Positions 43,995-55,698 of a stretch of DNA of 64,000 bases are shown piece by piece; within the stretch, counting starts at the first letter, position 1, and the number at the start of each line of letters is the position of its first letter. The DNA is from Rhodeus uyekii (lineage: Eukaryota > Chordata > Actinopteri > Cypriniformes > Acheilognathidae), in the NCBI GenBank assembly GCA_037043235.1, contig JAWRVZ010000094.1:2514076-2578075 (forward strand). Reading direction: 5' to 3'. The notes under the pieces were generated by a model. It was not told where the DNA came from, did no database searches, and was given only the letters and a program-made list of their open reading frames with translations. A program made the translations under genes and the position numbers.

Positions 43995-44043
<49 letters not shown>

Positions 44044-44548
44044 CACAAAATGTTTGGTGTAAATAAATATAGTTACTAAGATTAATGCATCTATTTAAAT
44101 CACCAGTGAAGACCATATGAGAGAGAGAATAAAGTTTTTTACTAGTTTAGCATTAGTTGATTTATAGTTTATTTCCAAATGTGCTACTTATATTTTTATT
44201 TGCTTTATAATTGAGGTTTACAAAAATAAAAGGGCACATAGCTGGTATTTTGGGGCCACATACCTGAAATTGCTCAGAGCCCAAAGTACAAAAGTGGGCC
44301 AACAAAGTGGGACAAAAGTGGGCCAACTGGGTCTTGAGGAGTTGTCATTAATGAAAGGTTTAGTTTATAGAGGGTCAACACCGCTGACCTGTTTTCATAT
44401 CTGGCTAGCAGGTAACCTCAACATTTAAGGCATGCTAACGTGTTATTATATGTTTCACAAGGCACCCTGTGCCTTTGTTAAAACTGTAATTCTGTATCCA
44501 CACATGTCATCAATAGCATGGTTAACTGGTAAACATGGTAGACACACA
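43736..44548. other. Unassigned AT-rich sequence
   Basis: (TA)n at 43997-44035. A short direct repeat of AAAGTGGGCCAAC lies at about 44291-44328. No frame is recognised. Confidence 0.4.
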
Positions 44549-44894
44549 TGACAAGTCACATTCATGTTGTGTCTCATCACGTTCCTCCTGTGTGATCCTT
44601 CTGTGTTCCCATCAACTGTCACGTCAGCCACTCCCCCTTGTTAGTTGTGCCAGGTGCTCCCTGTTTCCCTGTCTATTTAAACCTTCATGTTCTCCCTTGT
44701 CTTTGTCGATTGTTGAACTGTGTTCATTTTGGTTCCCTGTGTGTGGATGTCTCCTCTCCATGTTGTCTATGTACTCCGAGTTCCGCACTGTTGAGTGCCA
44801 ATTTTATTCTCATTCTTTAAATAAAGTGTTTGCTGTTTGGATCTCCACGTTTCCAGTGTTTCTCCACATCGCACACCACCCTCCTCTCATGACA
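44549..44894 (+). repeat. 5' LTR
   Basis: It ends CATGACA, directly before the interior. TATTTAA lies near 44675 and AAATAAA at about 44819. The start is uncertain by 3-4 bp because the two LTRs differ there. Confidence 0.8.
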
Positions 44895-44932
44895 GAACAA
44901 TCGACAGAGTTGGTCACCCAAGAAAGATTTTC

Positions 44933-45862
44933 ATGATGGATTACAGCATCACCCCCGCCATGGCCCAAAGGGTGGTAAATTTTTGTTCTTTTGCACAAGC
45001 ATGCCACCCCAGAGCACGCCGCGACTCTTCAGCTAGCGCCAGGGCCCGCCACTCGTCAGCCAGCAACAGAGCCAACGACTCGACAGTCAGCGCCAGACTT
45101 CCCACCCAGCCTCCCTCTCCCACCGCCTCTACCCAGCCAGCACTCAGCCCCTCCTCTGCCTGTTTCACGCGCCCCATCACGGCCCCCTTTAACACCTGGC
45201 AGCTGCCATGTGTCGACGGGCCACCAGCATCACAAGGCAATGAGATTACTTGGATTCCACCTCCAACCTCAGTGCCCGTCACTCCACCTCAACCCGTCGG
45301 CACATCGGCTCCACCGTGGTTCCTTCCTTCCTCGGCTCCACCAATGTCCCTTGGCCAAACTTCTCCAGCATGCTCCCTCATCCCCCCAGCTCTGCCTTGC
45401 TCTGTCGTCGCCAGGCCTCCACCTTCGCCTCTGGCTGGCTGCTCCTTCCCCCCCGGCTATGCCTCGGTTGCACCACCTTCGAGTCTGTCCTCGGTCCGAT
45501 CTCGCCTCGGATGCTCATCACTCCGCCTCAGCCCCCAGGTCCACTCGGGCTCCTCGGCCCATCCTGGACTGTTCCCTTTGTCTGGCCCCTTGTCCCGACT
45601 GCTCCACCCTGGACTGTCACCTCTGCCTGGCCCCTTGTCCCACCTGCTCCACTCTGGACTGTTTAAGTTGTCATTCATGTTCCTGTTCCATGTTCTGTCC
45701 TGTCCTCCCCCTGGTCCCCCTCCTGTCCCCCTGAGCTACTGTCACAGTCATGTTCGTGTCTCATCACATTCCTCCTATGTGATCCTTCTGTGTTCCCGTC
45801 AACTGTCACGTCAGCCACTCCCCCTTGTTAGTAGTGTGCTCCCCATTTCCCTGTCTATTTAA
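44933..45862 (+). CDS. Pro/Ser-rich ORF of the non-autonomous LTR element
   Basis: The first ATG after the 5' LTR opens a frame of 309 codons that runs into the 3' LTR. It starts MMDYSITPAMAQRVVNFC and soon becomes low complexity, rich in Pro, Ser and Ala, with repeated blocks of the type HPGLxPLxGPLSxLLH near residues 220-250. The other two forward frames are also largely open over 44991-45734 and 45250-45666, because the strand is strongly pyrimidine-rich with few TA dinucleotides. The openness therefore does not prove coding. A gag-like remnant is the most likely origin. No protease, polymerase or integrase motif is present. Confidence 0.4.
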   Translation: MMDYSITPAMAQRVVNFCSFAQACHPRARRDSSASARARHSSASNRANDSTVSARLPTQPPSPTASTQPALSPSSACFTRPITAPFNTWQLPCVDGPPASQGNEITWIPPPTSVPVTPPQPVGTSAPPWFLPSSAPPMSLGQTSPACSLIPPALPCSVVARPPPSPLAGCSFPPGYASVAPPSSLSSVRSRLGCSSLRLSPQVHSGSSAHPGLFPLSGPLSRLLHPGLSPLPGPLSHLLHSGLFKLSFMFLFHVLSCPPPGPPPVPLSYCHSHVRVSSHSSYVILLCSRQLSRQPLPLVSSVLPISLSI

Positions 45863-46089
45863 ACCCTCATGTTCTCCCTTGTCTTTGTTGATTGTTGAAC
45901 TGTGTTCATGTTGGTTCTCCGTGTGTGGATGTCTCTTCTCCATGTTTTCTATGTACTTTCTATGTTTTCTAACAGTTTAGCACTGTTGAGTGCCGTTTTT
46001 CTTCTCGTTCATTAAATAAAGTGTTTTCTGTTTGGACCGCCGCGTTTCCAGTGTTTCAACGCATCGCACATCGCCCTCCTCCCCTAACA
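45740..46089 (+). repeat. 3' LTR
   Basis: It begins TGTCACAGTCATGTTCG and ends CCCTAACA. It pairs with 44549-44894. Confidence 0.8.
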
Positions 46090-46580
46090 GTGGACAGTGG
46101 ACCTTGAGGACCAGAGTTGCCCCCCATGGTTTACACTTTTTTCAAGTTTTTCACTAATTGGACTGTAGGATATATGAATATGAACACATATGAACACACT
46201 GATCCAAAGACCTAACATAAATCTGAAAAAGTGAGAAAAAGAATTATGATATATAACTATACATTAACATACTGGAACGGGCTGATCTTATTTTTTTTTC
46301 CACCTGGGCTGAGGATCATGTGCTTCCAATATTATCCATCTTGAATTACTAGGTTATAAACTGGATGTAAAAACATATCGGCTACTCAGGCAACACTTCT
46401 ACATTTTGTATTTCTTCACTTCACAAAACACTTGCAGACACAGATGAAAAGATCAGCATTGCTGACCATTAGCATGTGCTGTGTACTGAATCAGATTCGG
46501 GGATATCATCCTCGTGAATGTTCTATAATGGAGGTGGACATTAAACTTGATTTATTACCATGCATATACCATTGGCACAA
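46090..46580. other. Unassigned sequence
   Basis: No frame or repeat signature recognised. Confidence 0.4.
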
Positions 46581-46925
46581 ACACAAATAATAATAATAAT
46601 TCATTACATTTATATATTGCTTTATCATAGACACTCAAAGCGCTTTACATGGAAGGGGGAATCTCCTCAACTGCCACCAAAGTGCAGCATCCACCTGGAT
46701 GTTGCGACACATCAGCCATATTGCTCCAGAACGCTCACCACACAACAGCTTATTTGGTGGAGAGGAGACAGAGTGATGAAGCCATGGGGATGATTAGGAA
46801 GCCATGATGGACAAATTTGGCCAGGATGTCGGAGTTACACCCCTACTCTTTATGAAGGACATCCTGGGATTTTTAATGACCACAGAGAGTCAGGACCTCG
46901 GTTTAACATCTCACCCGAAAGACAG
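46581..46925 (-). mobile_element. SINE3 copy, 5'-truncated
   Basis: In reverse complement it matches the body and tail of the full SINE3 copy at 47771-48293. The blocks are GTCCTGACTCTCTGTGGTCA, CCCAGGATGTCCTTC, GGTGTAACTCCGACATCCTG and a tail ending AATGTAATGAATTATTATTA. The 5S-like head is missing. Confidence 0.8.
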
Positions 46926-46988
46926 AATCATTGAATATAATTCTAAACACTCATATATGTCTATATTAAAATGGTTATACAATTAAGA

Positions 46989-47069
<81 letters not shown>
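46989..47069 (+). repeat. (TATC)n microsatellite
   Basis: About 20 uninterrupted tetranucleotide units. Related short runs occur near 47440 and 48645. Confidence 0.97.
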
Positions 47070-47070
<1 letters not shown>

Positions 47071-47770
47071 AAATTGTGCTCGGCCAGCAGGAAAATATCT
47101 GTTCTCTCTCCAGATCTGCCATTCGTGCAGAGGCCCAGTTGACTCTGTTCTGCTCCAGAAATCCATTAGAATCTATTAGAATCTCTGTCTCAGCACATTG
47201 ATGCTAGACAAATGAACCGGTCACCATAAAAATGTCACTGAGAAAAACACAGGCCTTGTGTTATTTGCATGCGTTTGGAGCACAGCACAGGATTTATGGA
47301 AAGGTCAGCTGTTGAAGGTGAAGGTTTACGAACTGTGAAGGGACGCGTGGTGCTGTTATCACCACGGCAGCAGAGAGAATGATGCTCATGAGCACTAACA
47401 CCTGAGAGAACAGTGTCCCGATGAGTTCATCTCTCTCTCTCTCTATCTATCTATGGCCTTAGAATCTGTCTGTCTGTTTATTAGGGTTATGTTTTGCAAT
47501 CATCTTGCAATGGGAAACGTGTAACAATCCAGGGTTTAATATACTATATATTAAGACAATACTTTAATACTTTAAGAAATATGATATTGCGATATTTCAA
47601 GGTTTTTTAGAAATAGTTTTTTTTTAACTGTCATAAAGAACACACCAAAGAGCACTTTATTTATAATGGCTGAAGCTGTCAAACATGTCAGTTTCCCAGA
47701 CAGCGAACATAGTGTCAACCCAAATCCAGGCCACAACTTGTACAAGTGTACTTGTACACTTGCAGCAGTC
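47070..47770. other. Unassigned sequence
   Basis: 47100-47450 is base-balanced and repeat-poor. 47540-47600 has the GATATTGCGATATT low-complexity repeat. No frame recognised. Confidence 0.35.
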
Positions 47771-48293
47771 ATATCACCCTGTAGCCTAAGACTGGTTGCC
47801 CACTGAAGCTAAGCAGGGTTGAGCTTGGTTAGTACCTGGATGGGAGACTCCTTGGAATGACTTGGTTGCTGCTGGAAATGGTGTTAGGAGGCCAGCAGGG
47901 GGTGCTAACTGTGGGATTCTGTGTGGGTCCTAATGCCCCAGTATAGTGACGGGGACACTGTACTGCAACAAGCACCGTTCTTCGGATGAGACGTTAAACT
48001 GAGGTCCTGACTCTCTGTGGTCATTAAAAATCCCAGGATGTCCTTCGCAAGAGTAGGGGTGTAACCCCGGCATTCCTGGCCAAATCTGCCCGTTGGCATT
48101 GGTCCATCACGGCCTCCTAATCACCCCCTTACACTTCGGCTTCATTGCGCTGTCTCCTCACCTTAGCTGGTGTGTGGTGAGCGTTCTGGCACAGGTTGCT
48201 GTCGCATCATCCATGTGGATGCTGCACACTGGTGGTTGAGGAGACCCCCCTCCCAAGCGCTTTGAGCTCTTGAAAAGCGCTATACACATGTAA
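47771..48293 (+). mobile_element. Full-length SINE3 (5S rRNA-derived)
   Basis: The head carries the 5S rRNA internal promoter: GAAGCTAAGCAGGGTTGAGC (box A) and, after the normal spacing, GGTTAGTACCTGGATGGGAG (intermediate element and box C). The body has CTTCGGATGAGACGTTAAAC and CCTGACTCTCTGTGGTCATT. The 3' tail ends AGCGCTATACACATGTAA, the part thought to be recognised by a partner LINE. It does not encode protein. This is the complete parent structure for the fragments at 16934 and 46581. Confidence 0.92.
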
Positions 48294-49578
<1,285 letters not shown>

Positions 49579-49815
49579 ATAAACAGCACACTAGAACCTC
49601 AAACCCAATGAGACATGCAGAAACACACATCTACTCCACAGGAGCAATGTTTGCACGCAATTGCATCAGTGACAATGATCAGACAAAATATAACTCCACA
49701 ACAGATCAAAACAATGATAAAAGAGAGAGAACCCATTACAACGAGAGAGACGGACAGCTTTATGAAGATGAGGAGAGACTAAATTTGTAGAACATTAGGA
49801 AAGGACTGATATTAC

Positions 49816-49933
49816 AGCTTCTGGCAGACTTCACAGATGGCACAGGAACAGCACAAACAATCTCGTGCTTGGTTTTCCATGCGTTTACACAAGTGAGGAT
49901 GATAACTGGAGAGGGACTAGTGTTCTTAAATTT
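49816..49933 (-). CDS. Candidate 118-nt exon, gene unidentified
   Basis: On the minus strand the acceptor TTTGATTTTCTCATTCCTGGACAG ends just before 49933. The frame is open in phase 0 from there: KFKNTSPSPVIILTCVNAWK then TKHEIVCAVPVPSVKSARS. The proposed donor is GTAATA at 49815, a weaker site. The sequence looks protein-like, with alternating hydrophobics and two cysteines. The incoming phase fits the exon at 58794-58879 in its FRDPDG frame, which ends in phase 0. The family is unknown to me. Confidence 0.42.
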
Positions 49934-51143
49934 CTGTCCAGGAATGAGAAAATCAAATGACACACACCAGATAAAGGCAGTGACATGACAGACAAATAGA
50001 AGTAGACCAACAAATGATCAGTGAGATCGTACTGTCACCTGGTGGAGACTAGTGGTGCTGCAGAATATTTAATGAACAGAAATTAAAAATGTCCAAATGG
50101 AAAATTTGGTCATCATTTACTCACCTGCTGTCTGAGCCATCACTAGTGGGGTGAAAGGCAGTGACAATTATAAGGACTGCCAATGCTCAGGTGCCCATTA
50201 AATCCAGAAGTTATACTCCCCTACTCTTATGGATCATTATAGTCATTACATACATTTATTTATGCCTGAGAGTTCAGTGAAATCCACAAAAAATTGCAGC
50301 TTAGTTAAGTATGTTTACCAAAACATATGTCCATCTCCTCTCTCTCCCGTCCCAAACAACTGTTTAGTCCGATGGTTATTCATTATTTCAGCTCAGTCAG
50401 CAGCAAACAGCAGAGGGAGTGTAAGTTCCACACAGCTAGTGAACAGAACCAAGTTAAGGCTGGGAAAAAACTTTGTGTACCAGTAACGTCATGAAATGGA
50501 AAGGGAGGCCAGAAAATATTCCTTAATCAGTCTATCACAACGTTTTTTAACAAGAAAGGTCAGTAACAGGTCAGTTCACTGTAGGCATTGAGTCAGTGTG
50601 ATGGGATGCATGCCCTGATCTTTTTGCTGCCTGATTTACTTTCATGGGAATAGGACACCTAATCAGAGCGAATGCCTGTGCCCTCCTATCGATACTGTCT
50701 TCTCATTACTGTATGAGTACCAGCCAAACGATTACGTGCTCAAATTCCCTGTCTTTTTGCACCACTTTATGGTGTGTTGGATTGTAAAACATGAAGATAA
50801 ATTAATGTGTGTCACAAGAATTACAGAATTGTTGGCTTCTGATGATATATTTTTTAAATAAGAAAACGTGAATACAATTCAGTGCTTTGATGGAAACATT
50901 TATTAGCTTTGTTTTATAAAACAGTATCAGTTCTATAGCTTTTATCTGGACAATGAAACATTTAAGCGGTTTTATTTTGGACTTTTTTAAATTTATGAAT
51001 ATTTATTTCAGACATCAGACTGAATGGAAAGACATTTTATTGGCCTAATGTATTGCGGTCCTACCATATAGTCAATATTTTAATGTTTTACTTAGTTTAT
51101 CTTACATAATTGCTTGATGACTTAAAATAAGAAGATATTAAAT
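49934..51143. other. Unique sequence, nothing recognised
   Basis: No frame with splice support and no transposon ends. Confidence 0.4.
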
Positions 51144-51508
51144 CAGGGGTCTCAAACTCAAATTACCCGGGGGCCGCAGGAGGCAGGGTTTGGGTGAGGC
51201 AGGGCCGCATCAAGAATTCCACAAAAAAAAGAAGAAATTCTCAAACGTCATTATTGACAGTTCTTTAACTTCAATGGGTTCTTCTGAGCATGAACTGTCC
51301 TGAACATAAACAGGTTCTTCTGAATATGACTTGTCTTGCCTACTTCTTGCTGCCAGAGACCTGCAGATCTTCCTCTCACACAGCTGAGCCACATTTGGCT
51401 TGAGAGAGGAAACAGTTGAGACTCTCAGTATAGCTTGAAGATGATCTTCAGTAAGTAGACCTGTACTTGGACTTACTGAAGTTCAAGGTTGAGGAAAAAG
51501 TTACTAAT

Positions 51509-51676
51509 TTTTTCGAGATACTAAGTCATTATTATGATAAACTGTCATTATTTTGAGATAGGTCAATATTATAAGAAACGTTCTCATTATTTCGAGATAT
51601 TAAGTCATTATTATGAAACTCTCATTTTTTCGAGATACAAAGTCATTATTATGAGAAACCCTCTAATTATTATGAC
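51509..51676. repeat. Four-unit ~40-bp tandem repeat in the hAT element
   Basis: The units share TTTCGAGATA, TAAGTCATTATTATGA and a TCATTA junction, and are diverged from each other. Confidence 0.7.
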
Positions 51677-52136
51677 TTAAATAATTATTTTTTTTCTCAA
51701 CTGTGGTGGAAACGGGCTTCCATACTTTCCTGATGACATGAACATCGTAACATTTGTATATGGTAGAAAATACTGAGACTGCTACCGGGCTGATAATTAT
51801 CAGCTGGGACTGTGGGACAGCATTAATAAATGTACTATATACAAACAATGGGATGCAGCCACGGAGGCGTTATTTACTGGATTTTATTTTCTATATTATA
51901 ACACCGATGTCCCGCAAATCAGCCCATTTCAAATGATAGAAAAACAAAATACAATCCGCATGACGCTAAATCCAACGCCGATAACAGTAACATTCACTTC
52001 GTCCAGCTCAAAGTCAAATATGCTCAATTTCAAACACAATAAGAAGTAATAATTCTATGACGGCTTTGACAAATGTGATATTACACGGGCAGCTAAGTTT
52101 CTCTGTCTGCCTCAGTCCTCAAGCCCGGCTGATGCC

Positions 52137-52266
52137 CCGCCCCCGGGAGTTATTTACTCCCCTGTGATTGGCCCCCGGAGTCATTTACTCCACTGTGATT
52201 GGCCCCCGGGAGTCATGTACTCCACTGTGATTGGCCCCCGGGAGTCATGTACTCCACTGTGATTGG
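52137..52266. repeat. Four-unit 32-bp minisatellite with CCAAT boxes
   Basis: The unit contains CCCCGGGAGTCATGTACTCC and TGTGATTGG. ATTGG (the reverse of CCAAT) occurs at 52167, 52198, 52230 and 52262, spaced 31-32 bp. Confidence 0.85.
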
Positions 52267-52440
52267 TTGGCTTGTACAGCTCCGGCTCGCACGAAAAAGG
52301 AACCTTTCGCACACACACAACGCGGTAAAGCGCTATTCATTCAAAACTCGGTGGCCACACTTACATTAAACTTTCATATGGTCCCGCGGGCCACAAAATA
52401 TCGTTTCGCGGGCCGCATGTTTGAGACCCCTGTATTAAAT

Positions 52441-52804
52441 GCTTATTTACTACTGTTTTGATATAATGTTTATAAATAACTTTTACTTTAAATTAATATA
52501 AAATCAGTAAAAGCAAAACCTTTTGCATTTTATTTATTTTTCAGTTATTTTAATTTATTTTGTAAGAAATCCTTGTGTGGCACCAGATGTGGGCCTTCAT
52601 GGCCATATCTTATATGCCTACTGTTGCCGTATGTGATATGATTGGAATGCATTGGCCCTGCAGTAATGTTTTTTCAGGGCACCCAGAATTCCCTAGCTAT
52701 GGCCCTGCCTGCAGGACTGCTCATTTACATAGTCTTATGTAACTGTAAGAATACTACATAATCTAATGCATAATCATAATATATAAATACTACTACATCT
52801 AGTC
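52441..52804. other. Unassigned AT-rich sequence
   Basis: A GGCACCAGATGTGGGCC string near 52578 resembles one at 48299-48320. Nothing else recognised. Confidence 0.35.
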
Positions 52805-53519
52805 CAGGGGTGCAGTCCTGTCCCTGGAGATCTACCAACCTGCAGAGTTCAGATCCAACCCTTATCAAACACACGTGTCTGTAATTGTACATATAAACAT
52901 TATGCATAATAATCTTGCCTTGAATCTTGCCAATATACTGTATATAATCTTGCCAGACAAATGTCATTTTCAGTGTGCGGAAAAGAGCAGTGTGAACATT
53001 CTGATAAATATCTGCGGTTGTGTTTCCATGGGAGGAAGAAAGATTTAAAACAACATGATAGTGAATACATGATGACATAATCACTACATTTGGTTGAAAT
53101 GTTACAACTGGCATTAAATAGTAAAAACTACCTTTGTTTAGTCGCAGATTTAATTAGCTGAAATGTGTGTGTTCTTGTTTATATAATTTATGAGGACACA
53201 TTTATATAACAACATGGGTATTACACTGGTATTACAATGTGGTATATGATGGTATGTGATGGCAAAATAATAAAAAAAAATATTTGTATTGTATTTAGAA
53301 TCAGAGCATTTAAATGTGACTTTATGTGAAGTAAATAAAAAGTAAAAAAAAAAAATATATATATATATATATATAACCTTTTCATTTAAAAAACTGGTCT
53401 GATTCAAAAAAAAAAGAGTGTTCTCAAAAATGTACTTTTTCCATAATAAAACTACTTTTGAAAACATTCAAAATGGGAACATTTTGTTTCCCAATCAGGA
53501 ACAGGACTGGGCACCCCTG
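52805..53519. mobile_element. hAT-like element with mismatched flanks
   Basis: The left end is CAGGGGTGCAGTCCTGTCCC and the right end, in reverse complement, is CAGGGGTGCCCAGTCCTGTT. The termini are typical of a fish hAT family. The adjacent 8-bp flanks do not match, so the target duplication has decayed or the ends come from two copies. The interior is AT-rich, with an open minus-strand frame (52725-53114) that has no recognised domain. Confidence 0.55.
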
Positions 53520-54122
53520 CTGAATAAAGCAGACTAAAAATGTATCCAAGTAATTAATTTTATGCTATATTGTTGTTATCTTTTATCAGTTATCACATCA
53601 TTATTGGATGATATTTTGCTTTATAAATGCATTTGCTGTAAATTTCTAGAAATCAAACTCATTTGTCTCTTACAGACACAAAAAATGCATACAGCACATG
53701 GCATGAGTGTTGTAGTACAAAGTGTGTTGCGGTGTTACACTGACATCTGCTGGTGGAGCTCTTTTTTTTACAATCACTATGACACTTATTTCTCAATACT
53801 TATGTCACTTTGCACAGCATGTTATCTAAACTGTGGATAATTTATCAGTGATTTGGCACAAAATGCACTTAGTAATGACAGCTCTGAATGTACATTCATT
53901 ATTTTTTCACTTAGACACAAGTTTAACAGTTTTGAAATGAGTATGTAAAAATGTGCAAATTAGCCTGAATAGAACATAAAGTTTTAGTGGTGTTTAAGTT
54001 CAAAACCGAACAGAGATACAAAAATGAGTAAGACAGAAAATTATAACATTTTTACAGTAATACTATATTGTATTGTATACTGAATCAAAATATCAAATAC
54101 TATCAAAGGAACTATATGCAAC
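53520..54122. other. Unassigned sequence
   Basis: No coding or transposon signature. Confidence 0.4.
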
Positions 54123-55698
54123 TGTCAGGGTTCTGTCACTTAAGTTTGGGTTTCTTGTGTGTTGCTTGACAGAGCTCTGACACTACCACTTTATTGTGTC
54201 TTGTCACTGTGCAACCCCGCCCACCTTGTTACCTCGTTTCCCTTAAATGTTGTCAGCTGTTCTCAGCTCGTTACCTTGCCTCATGTGTTCCCCATATATA
54301 TCCCAGTGTGTTTGCTGTCCTTTGTGGTCGCGTTGTCGTCCCTGTTCCAGAGCCGTGGCCCCTGCACTGCCTTCCGGGGTTTATTATGTTATAGTCTTGT
54401 GTTTATTATCATGTTTACGTTATGTTTACCCCCTTGTGGGTTGTTTCCTTTCTTGTTTCTTTCGTTATTATAAATAGTGATGGCGAGATGAAGCCCCATG
54501 AAGCGTTGAACCTTTTCAGCCAAATGGTTCAGAAAAGGGTTCATTTCTCGAAGCCTCATTTGCTCATAAAACCATCTAGTGGCCAAAGAGTATAAAACAA
54601 TCAGACATTACAGATGTGCCTGATGTGGTGTGTGATACACTGTGTATTTAAAATGTGTTTGTTCTTGTGGTATATAATGATTGTGTTAACATAACTTTGT
54701 AATAAATGTATTGGCTTGAAATTTATGGGACTATCAACTATATCCAACTATTTTTGGAAATTTTCTGAAACCATGTGTGCTGCCGTTTTTAACCAGGTCT
54801 CCCTGGAATAAGAGATTATGATATCTCAATGGGATTTTCCCGGATAAATAAAAGATAAATAAATAAATCAAATGTATATAAATCAATTGTTTGGTCATAG
54901 GCAGAACTGGGAAAATTATAATTATAATAAGTGTCTGGGTTTAACTGGGCAGAGAATGTGCTTGTGTATCTTGGACTGTGATTCTTGGAAACAAGAAAAA
55001 TAATGAAGAGGATATACTTTAGGAGTTTTTATCCAAAAAAATATTATTTTTCAACTGTTTTAGGGCTAAGGCGATTTCTTTTCTTTTTTTGACAACTTCA
55101 CTAGACCACCTTTCTAAGCTTTCCCTAATACAGTCTAGTCTTATAATAATAATAATAGCAATATTATATATAATAATAACACTACTACTAATATAGGCTA
55201 TACATATTATATATGTGTATATATGTGTGTGTGTGTGTGTGTGTATAATTACATATTATACTTTATTGTAACGTTCGTTTTAATGTAAAAAATTAATAAG
55301 ATAACATTTCTAGTCAAAAAATAAAAACCCGCCAGTTGCATCAAAAACCAGCCCAAATTTTTATCAACCAGCCCAATACATTTCCCCGGTCGGACGTGAC
55401 CAAAAGGAGCCCAATCTGGCAACACAGCACAAGAGGCGCGAGGTTTTCAACCACCTTAATGCGGAAGCGATACTCAGAATGAAGCAATGACGTCATCAAC
55501 AGAAACCGAGGCCTCGTTTGTCATCGCCACGTGATTTTCGCGGAAACGATACACGCTTCGAATCGGGGCTTCATCTGGAACGCCCCTTTTTGCTCGACAC
55601 CAGCTCCGGAGCCTCGCTTCATATGTCCCATCCCTAATTATAAATAAATCCTCCTTCCTTTACCTGCACATGAGTCCTCAGCCTAGTAATTTGTGAAC
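54123..55698 (+). mobile_element. Solo LTR interrupted by a hAT element
   Basis: The left part, 54123-54474, starts TGTCAGGGTTCTGTCAC. The right part, 55645-55698, has AATAAATCC and CTGCACATGAGTCCTC and ends TTTGTGAAC. Removing the inserted hAT element and one copy of its 8-bp duplication restores an LTR of about 406 bp, the same size and layout as 4206-4608. GTGTTTGCTGTCC is shared with it. Confidence 0.75.
54475..55636. mobile_element. hAT element nested in an LTR, 1,162 bp
   Basis: The left end is TAGTGATGGCGAGATGAAGC and the right end in reverse complement is TAGGGATGGGACATATGAAG. The 8-bp target duplication ATTATAAA is perfect at 54467-54474 and 55637-55644. No transposase frame is present. 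It must be younger than the LTR it splits. Confidence 0.88.

Larger units (their letters stand above)
44549..46089 (+). mobile_element. Complete non-autonomous LTR retrotransposon
   Basis: Two direct LTRs flank an 845-bp interior: 44549-44894 and 45740-46089. They share long blocks such as GTGATCCTTCTGTGTTCCC, CACGTCAGCCACTCCCCCTT, CCCTGTCTATTTAAACC and TTAAATAAAGTGTTT. TATTTAA and AATAAA signals are placed as expected. They differ by scattered substitutions and a duplicated TATGTTTTCTA-like stretch in the right LTR, so the insertion is not recent. The interior encodes only a proline/serine-rich protein. No polypurine tract is obvious before the 3' LTR, where the strand is pyrimidine-rich. 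No convincing target duplication was found. Confidence 0.8.
51144..52432. mobile_element. hAT element, 1,289 bp
   Basis: The ends are CAGGGGTCTCAAACTCAAAT on the left and ATGTTTGAGACCCCTG on the right. The 8-bp flanks TATTAAAT at 51136-51143 and 52433-52440 are identical. Subterminal GGGCCGC motifs repeat near both ends (51170-51210, 52380-52415). Inside are a four-unit 40-bp repeat (51509-51676) and a four-unit 32-bp repeat (52137-52266). No complete transposase frame is seen; short frames at the left may be remnants. Confidence 0.9.

Noticed and set aside
46989..47069. CRISPR-like array
   Set aside because: It is a simple tetranucleotide microsatellite without spacers.
51210..51392. Transposase frame in the hAT element
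   Set aside because: 60 codons without a recognisable hAT or zinc-finger motif.
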